From a bacterium (GTDB lineage: Bacteria > Electryoneota > Electryoneia > Electryoneales > Electryoneaceae), in contig JAHLLH010000006.1 in NCBI GenBank assembly GCA_020444265.1, positions 1 through 64,000 on the forward strand: 64,000 nucleotides of DNA, given 5' to 3'. Position numbers and translations under genes: made by a program. The notes beneath the pieces are model-generated. The model saw only the letters and a list, made by a program, of their open reading frames with translations, was not told where the DNA came from and did not search any database. This document shows positions 57,525 to 64,000 of the stretch, piece by piece (positions within the stretch are counted from its first letter, which is position 1; the number at the start of each line of letters is the position of its first letter).

Positions 57525-58529
57525 TTACCACTGGATAGCGGTCGAACCCCAGGTAAAGCCCGCGCCGAAGGCAACACAGAGGATGATGTCCCCTTTTTTC
57601 AACAGTCCCTTCTCGTTCGCCTCGTCCAGCGCGATCGGAATGGATGCTGCGGAGGTGTTGCCGTACCGCTCAATGTTGATATAAACCTTGTCGTGATCAA
57701 GCTTAAGACGTTTGGCAGTAGCATCGATGATCCGCAAATTGGCCTGGTGCGGAATCAGCATGTCGATGTCATCTTCATGAATGCCGGCACGATCCAGCGC
57801 TTCAACCGCCGCGTCGCCCATAGTCTTCACCGCTGCCTTGAAGACTTCGTTGCCCGCCATGTGAATGGTGAACAGCTCACTTGGCAGGTCACGGTTCTTC
57901 GGGGGGTGGAGCGATCCGCCACCGGGACCATACAGCAGGTGGTACAGCTCACCATTGCTGCCCGTATAGGTGGACAACACGCCCCCCTCATCGTCGCTCT
58001 CACGAGGTGCCACGACTGCCGCACCGGCACCATCGCCGAAGAGAACGCAGGTGGAACGATCCTCGTAATTGGTTATGCTGCTGAGAATCTCAGCACCGAT
58101 GACGAGGACATTTTTTGCCTTTTGCCCACGAATCAGCGCATCGGCCATCTCGAGGGCATAGAGGAACCCACTACAGGCGGCGGAGATATCGAAGGTGGAG
58201 GCATTCACCAGACCGAGCTTCGCCTGAACGAAGTTGGCGGCGGCGGGAAACTTCATATCGCCGGTAACGGTACCGATAATCAGGTAATCAATCTGGTCAG
58301 GAGTCAGCCCGGCATTTTCGATCGCCTTATGGCCCGCCTCTGAGGCAAACTTGGACAAAGGGGTTCCAGGCTCAGCGATATGCCGTGTCTTGATCCCGGT
58401 CCGTGTCGTAATCCATTCATCCGTGGTATCGACCATCTTCTCAAAATCAGCGTTGGTCAATAACCTTTCGGGAACTGCACGTCCGGTACCGATGATGCGA
58501 CATACAGGAGGCAACTTCTTAGGGTTCAT
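57525..58529 (-). CDS. fabH: 3-oxoacyl-ACP synthase III
   Basis: 334 residues. I start at ATG 58529 (MNPKKLPPVCRIIGTG), preceded by GGGG at 9 bases; GTG 58544 is an alternative. The Cys-His-Asn set is intact: ISAACSGFLY, IPHQANLRI, RYGNTSAASI. It starts fatty-acid synthesis with acetyl-CoA or a similar primer. The start overlaps the plsX end by 11 bases. Confidence 0.95.
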   Translation of the reverse strand: MNPKKLPPVCRIIGTGRAVPERLLTNADFEKMVDTTDEWITTRTGIKTRHIAEPGTPLSKFASEAGHKAIENAGLTPDQIDYLIIGTVTGDMKFPAAANFVQAKLGLVNASTFDISAACSGFLYALEMADALIRGQKAKNVLVIGAEILSSITNYEDRSTCVLFGDGAGAAVVAPRESDDEGGVLSTYTGSNGELYHLLYGPGGGSLHPPKNRDLPSELFTIHMAGNEVFKAAVKTMGDAAVEALDRAGIHEDDIDMLIPHQANLRIIDATAKRLKLDHDKVYINIERYGNTSAASIPIALDEANEKGLLKKGDIILCVAFGAGFTWGSTAIQW

Positions 58530-59544
58530 CAATCGTTTCCCCACGTGCGAAAGGGTTGCTCAGCCAGACTGCCCGGCGAGTCTTGAACACGCAGTCACGG
58601 ATCGCTTCGACCGCATGACCGTGTACCATCTTGCTCGCCCAGCGCATGGCTCGTGCCACAGCACCCGCTGTCGAGCGGCCATGGCCAATGACCACGGTTC
58701 CATCCACACCAAGCAGAGTCGCGCCGCCATAGCGACGATAGTCGAGGTCTGCCAGGGCGCCATCCCCGGTAACACTCAGGCCGGTTCCGGTAAGTCGATC
58801 CTGGAGCATACCCGGGATCGCCTCGGTGAATTTGAGCAGCACATTTCCAACAAACCCGGTGGTGACAATCACATCCGCCCGGTCTTCGAAAATGTCTCCC
58901 CCCTCGATGTTGCCAATAAAGTTCAATGGGCTGCGTTGCAGCAGCTTGTAGACATCCCTGGACCGCTCATCGCCCTTGTGGCTTTCGGTGCCGATGTTCA
59001 GCAGGCCGACACGGGGTTCGTTAATCCCGTAGACCCGTTCCACAAACGCCGACCCCATCGCTGCAAACTGCAGCATGTGACCCGACTTCGGATCGGGTGT
59101 CGCCCCTACATCAACCATAAACCCCATCCCTTTTTTACGGGGAAGGGGAACACCGAGAGCAGGCTTGTTGATCCAGCGAAGACGGTCGACAAAGGCACGG
59201 CACGCGCCGACAACCGCCCCAGTATTGCCCATCGAAACAAAAGCGTCCACCAGCCCGGCGGACAAATCCTTCGTTGCTCGGACAATCGAACTGTTTGGCT
59301 TGGATGTCAGCGCTTCATGCGGCAGATCATCCATTTCGATCACCTCAGGGGCATCGACAATATCGACCGCATCCGAGGGGACATCGAGTTCTTCCAACGC
59401 CTGTCGCAGTTCCGTTTCCGGGCCATAGAGCACGGGACGAAACTGTACCTCAGAGCCCGGCGCCGTCCCGAGAGCATCCATCACCCCCTGGACAACGACA
59501 CGCAAGCCGGGTTCCCTGCCGGCTGCATCGACGGCGATTCTCAT
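58519..59544 (-). CDS. plsX: Phosphate acyltransferase
   Basis: 341 residues, makes acyl-phosphate from acyl-ACP for phospholipid synthesis. It starts MRIAVDAAGREPG, slightly off the usual VDAMGGD, and has the family strands FVSMGNTGAVVG, VDVGATPDPKSGHM and GFVGNVLLKFTE. It follows rpmF by 48 bases, as in many bacteria. Confidence 0.94.
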   Translation of the reverse strand: MRIAVDAAGREPGLRVVVQGVMDALGTAPGSEVQFRPVLYGPETELRQALEELDVPSDAVDIVDAPEVIEMDDLPHEALTSKPNSSIVRATKDLSAGLVDAFVSMGNTGAVVGACRAFVDRLRWINKPALGVPLPRKKGMGFMVDVGATPDPKSGHMLQFAAMGSAFVERVYGINEPRVGLLNIGTESHKGDERSRDVYKLLQRSPLNFIGNIEGGDIFEDRADVIVTTGFVGNVLLKFTEAIPGMLQDRLTGTGLSVTGDGALADLDYRRYGGATLLGVDGTVVIGHGRSTAGAVARAMRWASKMVHGHAVEAIRDCVFKTRRAVWLSNPFARGETIDEP

Positions 59545-59592
59545 CGAATCATCTTTCGTCTCACGCAGTCCTCCGGCGCAGTCCGAACAAGA

Positions 59593-59775
59593 TTACTTGT
59601 TACGGGTGGGACCGACAGTACGGCCCTTGTACTGCCCGCATTCGGGGCAGACGCGATGGGGTTTGTGGAAGGCGCCACAGTTCGGGCAGGTGACCACATT
59701 CCCAGGCTTCAGGGCATCATGGGCGCGACGCTGTTTCGATCGCGAACTACTTGTTTTTCTTTTCGGGACAGCCAC
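59593..59775 (-). CDS. rpmF: 50S ribosomal protein L32
   Basis: 60 residues, starting with GTG at 59775. MAVPKRKTSSSR is the family start, and four Cys form the zinc ribbon (CPNCGAFHKPHRVCPECG). It lies between yceD and plsX, the standard arrangement. Confidence 0.97.
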   Translation of the reverse strand: MAVPKRKTSSSRSKQRRAHDALKPGNVVTCPNCGAFHKPHRVCPECGQYKGRTVGPTRNK

Positions 59776-59786
59776 GGTTCCAGCCT

Positions 59787-60287
59787 CTACTCTTGTGAAT
59801 CGTTGTCGGCAGCATCCGCCCCTGGACCATACTCAGCAAAGTGCTCGCAGGTGCCTTCGTTCCAATCGGTGTAGCAGAATGGACAAAGACCCTTACAATC
59901 ATCTCTGCATAACATCTGCAGGGGCAAATCCAGGAGGATCGCTTCCACAATCTCCTGACTCAAATCCGCTTCCGTACCATTCGAGCCGACAAACACCAGC
60001 CCTTCGGCCTCTTCCTCATCACTGTCCTCTGGGTCACGTCGCAGGATTTCAATGCGAGACGTAACATCAAAAGGACGATCGAACTCGGCTGCGCAACGGT
60101 CACAGGTGTAGTGACCGGTGGTGCGGATCTCGAGACGGACATCAACCAGCGTATCCTCGTCATCCGCGGTCCCCTTGACAGCGACCGGAGATACAAAGAC
60201 ATCTGTGTCCAATCCGATTTCACCCGGATCGAGCGTTTCTTCGAGGGCGTTGATCCCCTCGTGCAGCGACGGAAGACGGAGCTTCAT
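59787..60287 (-). CDS. yceD: DUF177/YceD-family protein
   Basis: 166 residues, ATG at 60287 (MKLRLPSLHEGINALEETLD). The family Cys pairs are visible (TCDRCAAEF near the middle, CKGLCPFC near the end). In plants and bacteria the family is linked to 23S rRNA and ribosome maturation; it always sits before rpmF. It is the first gene of the fatty-acid cluster here. Confidence 0.92.
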   Translation of the reverse strand: MKLRLPSLHEGINALEETLDPGEIGLDTDVFVSPVAVKGTADDEDTLVDVRLEIRTTGHYTCDRCAAEFDRPFDVTSRIEILRRDPEDSDEEEAEGLVFVGSNGTEADLSQEIVEAILLDLPLQMLCRDDCKGLCPFCYTDWNEGTCEHFAEYGPGADAADNDSQE

Positions 60288-60985
60288 AGACCTGCAAACG
60301 TAACAAAGAGCACCGCTGGGAGCAAGGGCGGGACATGCATCCGCCTCCTGAACCGGGACCCACCCGAAGTCGAGTGACTCAGACAGGTTCAAGCGGAGAA
60401 ACCAACGACCGCCATTTATGAATGTAATCGACTTACAACATTACCGGCTACTGGGGTAAGCCCATTACATAACCGGTTGTTTCTAAAGCGATTACTTCCA
60501 AAAGCGGGCGAAGTATAGGCACACGATCAGGTGCGAGTCAATGGGAAAGGAGTTTTCCATCTGTTCGGAGCACAGTCTTCCTTTTCAGCATGCTCACGCT
60601 GAAAAAGACTGAATCTATGAGTTCGGGTTGCGAGATTGTCACAATGGAATCCATTCATTAGTGGACGGCTGGCGAACTATTCTTTGTTGCCCTGTATTAT
60701 TAGCTAAGCCTAAGTATCGGTGATTTAGACTCCCCTACATCTCAGGAATGATCAAATTAGTTCATACTGAGAATAGAGTTAGTCTTGGTATGACATCCCC
60801 TCAGCAACTCCCTGGCTATGTGGAATTAAACATGATCGCGGTTGCAGCGCACAGCTTTACGTGCTTCTCGCTTATAATATTTTTGCTTATACAATGAAGC
60901 GCGAACCTTCCCTGGAAGGCAGCTGTCATTGTCTCAAGTGAAATCCGCGCCATAAACTATATTTGCATGCTTCCGGGGGGAAATC
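60288..60985. promoter_or_regulatory. AT-rich divergent control region with a long hairpin
   Basis: About 700 bases between yceD (minus) and the ELWxxDGT-repeat gene (plus), less GC-rich than the coding DNA. A long hairpin, AGTCT...TTTTCAGC-ATGCTCAC-GCTGAAAA..AGACT (about 60575-60610), sits in its left half. TATAAT at 60873-60878 is a possible -10 box for the plus-strand gene. No ORF supported. Confidence 0.4.
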
Positions 60986-63799
60986 ATGTCATATGGAAAA
61001 AGTATTGTCCTCACCTTCATCGCAACCATTCTGTTATCCGCTCCTGCCTGCGCCGGTGACTCTATCCTCATCTGGGAAGATGCTGATAGTTGGAGTTTAA
61101 GCGAAAGCGGCGATGCACTACCGTGTGGTGACAACTACTTCTTCGTTCTAAACGAGGATACGTATGGTGCTGAGTTGTATATCACGGATGGAAGCGGAGG
61201 ATTTTGCACAACCCTTGTCAAGGATATCAATCCGTCTGGAGCCAGCGATCCCGAATATGGAGTGATACTGAACGGAGTTCTCTATTTCGCTGCCGACGAT
61301 GGGACCAATGGTATCGAATTATGGAAATCGGATGGCACGGAGAGCGGCACCACTCTTGTGAAAGACATCATGTCAGGCTCCAGCAGTTCCAATCCGGAAG
61401 GATTGACTCTCTTCGACGGCAAAATCTATTTCGCCGCCGATGGCGGAACAGATGGCGCTGAACTCTGGGTAACGGATGGCACCGAAAGCGGCACCCAACA
61501 GGTCGCTGATATCTGTTCAGAATCCGGATCCTCATCTCCGACCTGGCTGACCGAATGCAATGGGACACTCTTTTTTAACGCTAGCGATGGATCCAATGGC
61601 TACGAGCTTTGGAAGACGGATGGGACGGAGAGTGGCACCGCCATGGTGAAGGATATTGAATCTGGCAGTAGCAGCTCCAATCCCACCAATCTTGCAGATG
61701 TAGACGGTACCCTCATTTTTTATGCCAACGGCCAACTTGCCTGTTCGGACGGTACTGAGATCGGGACAGACTATCTCGAGGATTCTGGCGCTGAATCCCT
61801 CTTCGCGGGGGGGGATGAGTACTGCGTTTGGGATGGGTATTACTATTTCGACGGTATGAGTGACGAGGAAATACCACAGCTTTGGCGTACTGATGGTACC
61901 CCATCCGGGTCCGGCCCTGTCTCAGAAGACTTGTTTTTGGAATTCATGGGCGAATCCATGTATGCCACTGACACTAAGCTCTTTTTCGTGGCTTCGGATC
62001 CTGCATATGGTTGCGAACTACGGGTTACGAACGGTTCAACGATAAGCCTGGTAGAAGATATTACACCCTCCGGTGACTCCATGTTTATTGGTTTTGTAGT
62101 CATGAACAATACGCTTTACTTCGCGGCATATGACGGCATGAACGCCTACATCTACCGATCCGATGGTACGTCAGCAGGGACCTATGATTTCACTGACCCT
62201 ACAGGAACGGCTATGGCTTCGGGGAATCTCGTCGACTGTGGCGACATTCTCTTGTTCGGATATCTTGATACCGACGGTGAGCTCACAATTCACTGTTATT
62301 CATGGGCTCCCAATCCCCAAAAAAGCCTTGATCGCAACAAGTGGAGAATGGTCGGTATTCCGGTAAATGTGACTGCGGATCAGACTGGGGATAGTTTCTT
62401 CCAGAATGACTTAGGTGACGCTGCTCCAAATGGCAGCAACTGGTGCATGTCGCAATGGAGCCCTGAAAACGACTGCTACATCCGTCTTTGTGAAACCGAC
62501 TCGGATGGCTCAGACCATGGCGATCCCGAAGTTGTCACACCTGGCCAGGGTTATTGGATTATTCAGGACGTATATGATAGCGCGACCCTGGTAGTTGATG
62601 ACGATCAAGAAGTGGGTATGTGCGTGGAGGACGATGAACCACCAATGGTTCTTATTAACAATCCTTCGGAGGAACCGGAGTACAGGGGTTTGACCATGAT
62701 GGCAAATCCCTTTATGCAGCCTTATGAAATGATGCACAGTTGCTTCATTACGAGTAGTTCGCCTGAAGTAATTATGATTGAAGACTTCATTGCAATTGGC
62801 GGCTGCAACGCCAACATCTATACATGGGATCCGAATGCCGGTGCTGCTGGCCAGTATGAGACTGTTGCCATTTCAGAAGCCATCCTTGATCCATGGGAAG
62901 GATTCTGGTTCGAGGAATATGAGCCAATTAATGAATTGATATTCTGTTTTCTCTCAGACTATTGGTACGATGATTTGGGGAGCCATCCTGAAAAAATGGG
63001 GGATGATTTCGCCCGTACAACAGACACGGCATCCTCCTGGACCTTGGATCTGCCCGTCCGGTCTGTGGATGGCGCCTTCCTTGATGAGTATAACCGTATA
63101 GGTGTCGGCGAAAACTTCGATGACTCATTCGACCAATATGATGGTAGCGAATTCAACCCGATGGGCGGGCGTTTTGTGCAAGCCTATTTTGATCATCCAG
63201 AATGGTCAACCCAAACGGAAACCTTTACCTTCGACCTGCGCAGTACCGATTTCACAAATGGTCCCAAGGAGTGGGACTACACCGTTCGTACCTGGCGTTT
63301 AGGCAACCGTGAATTCGAGATCGTATGGCCAGGTATTTCCGACGTCCCCACCGAGTACCAGTTCACCTTGATCGACAACAGTACAGGCGCACCAGCCGAG
63401 ATGGACATGCGTGACCGCAGCAGCCTCCGTTTCCAGACCGGCCCGCACACGGGTGACTACGAGCTCCACAGCTGGACCATCCGTGTCGAGAAAACCTTCA
63501 TCACTGATACACCCGAGATCACCCTGGTGCCAAGCAGCTATGATTTCCAGTCGCCCTACCCGAACCCGTTCAATCCGACTGCCATGCTGACCATCGCCCT
63601 GCCTGAAGCAGGCGACCTCACGGTGCAAGTCTTTAATATGCTGGGGCAGCAGGTGGCAATCCTCGCTGACGGCAAGGTCAGTGCGGGTTATCAAAAATTT
63701 GTCTTGGATGCGACATCGTTGGCGAGTGGCACTTATCTGGTAAGGGCACAAGTTCCGGGAGAACTGAATGTGACAAAGCGGATTCAACTGATCAAATAG
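60986..63799 (+). CDS. Surface protein with ELWxxDGT repeats and sorting domain
   Basis: 937 residues, ATG at 60986 after GGGGGG, with signal peptide MSYGKSIVLTFIATILLSAP. Residues about 30-430 hold repeats of roughly 47-50 residues built on GxELWxxDGTxxGTxxVxDI (GIELWKSDGTESGTTLVKDI, GAELWVTDGTESGTQQVADI, GYELWKTDGTESGTAMVKDI), probably a beta-propeller. A beta-rich middle region follows, then a sorting domain (YPNPFNPTAMLTI to RIQLIK). It may bind ligands at the cell surface. Five further genes in the window carry similar endings. Confidence 0.88.
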   Translation: MSYGKSIVLTFIATILLSAPACAGDSILIWEDADSWSLSESGDALPCGDNYFFVLNEDTYGAELYITDGSGGFCTTLVKDINPSGASDPEYGVILNGVLYFAADDGTNGIELWKSDGTESGTTLVKDIMSGSSSSNPEGLTLFDGKIYFAADGGTDGAELWVTDGTESGTQQVADICSESGSSSPTWLTECNGTLFFNASDGSNGYELWKTDGTESGTAMVKDIESGSSSSNPTNLADVDGTLIFYANGQLACSDGTEIGTDYLEDSGAESLFAGGDEYCVWDGYYYFDGMSDEEIPQLWRTDGTPSGSGPVSEDLFLEFMGESMYATDTKLFFVASDPAYGCELRVTNGSTISLVEDITPSGDSMFIGFVVMNNTLYFAAYDGMNAYIYRSDGTSAGTYDFTDPTGTAMASGNLVDCGDILLFGYLDTDGELTIHCYSWAPNPQKSLDRNKWRMVGIPVNVTADQTGDSFFQNDLGDAAPNGSNWCMSQWSPENDCYIRLCETDSDGSDHGDPEVVTPGQGYWIIQDVYDSATLVVDDDQEVGMCVEDDEPPMVLINNPSEEPEYRGLTMMANPFMQPYEMMHSCFITSSSPEVIMIEDFIAIGGCNANIYTWDPNAGAAGQYETVAISEAILDPWEGFWFEEYEPINELIFCFLSDYWYDDLGSHPEKMGDDFARTTDTASSWTLDLPVRSVDGAFLDEYNRIGVGENFDDSFDQYDGSEFNPMGGRFVQAYFDHPEWSTQTETFTFDLRSTDFTNGPKEWDYTVRTWRLGNREFEIVWPGISDVPTEYQFTLIDNSTGAPAEMDMRDRSSLRFQTGPHTGDYELHSWTIRVEKTFITDTPEITLVPSSYDFQSPYPNPFNPTAMLTIALPEAGDLTVQVFNMLGQQVAILADGKVSAGYQKFVLDATSLASGTYLVRAQVPGELNVTKRIQLIK

Positions 63800-63829
63800 G
63801 TGCTGTCATAACATCAAGGGGAGAGTTTT

Positions 63830-63934
63830 ATGTCAAGTGTTTTGCGGCCTTACGAGCCACCCTCTTTAGAAGAGATCCTGCAGCTCGATGAATCTTTGCA
63901 CGGATGGTCAGAAGGAGAACCTGGTCCGCCGTGA
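63830..63934 (+). CDS. 34-residue peptide, possible RiPP precursor
   Basis: A 34-codon ORF, ATG at 63830, with GGGGAGAG 6 bases upstream and its stop at 63932-63934. It begins 30 bases after the surface-protein stop and is followed by a strong terminator. The peptide is MSSVLRPYEPPSLEEILQLD followed by ESLHGWSEGEPGPP. Tyr8-x2-Pro11-x-Leu13 matches the lasso-peptide leader motif YxxPxL, but the Gly expected four residues on is Leu and the Thr before the core is absent. The Gly/Pro-rich end could be a core. It is an unproven peptide; the modifying enzymes would lie beyond the window. Confidence 0.5.
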   Translation: MSSVLRPYEPPSLEEILQLDESLHGWSEGEPGPP

Positions 63935-63961
63935 TTTATCTAGTCCTGTTTGCTGCAGAGG

Positions 63962-63996
63962 AAAAACAGGCAGCCACATGGCTGCCTGTTTTATAA
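63962..63996 (+). terminator. Strong intrinsic terminator at the right end
   Basis: AACAGGCAGCC (63965-63975), loop ACAT, GGCTGCCTGTT (63980-63990), then TTATAAAA: an 11-bp perfect stem. The left side begins AAAAACAGG, so it may work in both directions. It ends transcription after the 34-codon ORF. Confidence 0.85.
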
Positions 63997-64000
63997 AAGC

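Overview
The window reads as a chromosomal piece of a moderately GC-rich, Gram-negative bacterium of the Fibrobacteres-Chlorobi-Bacteroidetes (FCB) type, probably an uncultivated candidate lineage. Six large secreted proteins end in a C-terminal sorting domain built around YPNPFNP, as in type IX secretion cargo. Outer-membrane barrels, lipoproteins and a complete F-type ATP synthase operon are present. I cannot name the phylum from sequence alone. No rRNA, tRNA, insertion sequence, prophage or CRISPR array was seen.

Layout. 1-21.4 kb, minus strand: four cell-surface proteins. Two are giant multi-domain paralogues of about 2,320 residues with an almost identical last fifth; then come a multi-domain alpha-amylase (GH13) and a three-module protein with starch-binding-like folds. 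21.6-32.4 kb, minus strand: rlmB, an M23 peptidase, a bactofilin, two small AtpI/AtpZ-like membrane proteins, then atpB-E-F-H-A-G-(small ORF)-D-C. 33-37.2 kb: a hypothetical exported protein, a beta-CASP metallo-hydrolase and an outer-membrane barrel. 37.3-40.2 kb, minus strand: a STAS / SpoIIE-type phosphatase / anti-sigma kinase partner-switching module, followed by an MNT nucleotidyltransferase and a DUF3052-like protein. 40.3-51.7 kb: another sorted surface protein, glnE, two exported proteins, asd, and two lipoproteins, one of them a solute-binding protein. 52.3-60.3 kb, minus strand: the classic yceD-rpmF-plsX-fabH-fabD-fabG-acpP-fabF-rnc cluster, ending in an acyl-CoA dehydrogenase. 61-64 kb, plus strand: an ELWxxDGT-repeat surface protein and a 34-codon ORF that looks like a peptide precursor, closed by a strong terminator.

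How it fits together. The amylase and its neighbour suggest starch or glycan capture and cleavage at the cell surface. The bactofilin/M23 pair (cell shape) is tightly joined to the proton-type ATP synthase operon. The fatty-acid cluster is conventional housekeeping.

The most unusual signal is not a protein. The non-coding gaps, including nearly every gap inside the ATP synthase operon, hold dispersed short palindromes of at least four sequence families. Several have paired base changes that keep the stem, and some occur as inverted pairs, as in REP/REPIN elements. Other points worth a second look are the 34-codon ORF at the right end (a partial match to a lasso-type leader), an orphan plus-strand terminator at 32.9 kb with no gene upstream of it, and the shared near-identical segment of the giant paralogues.
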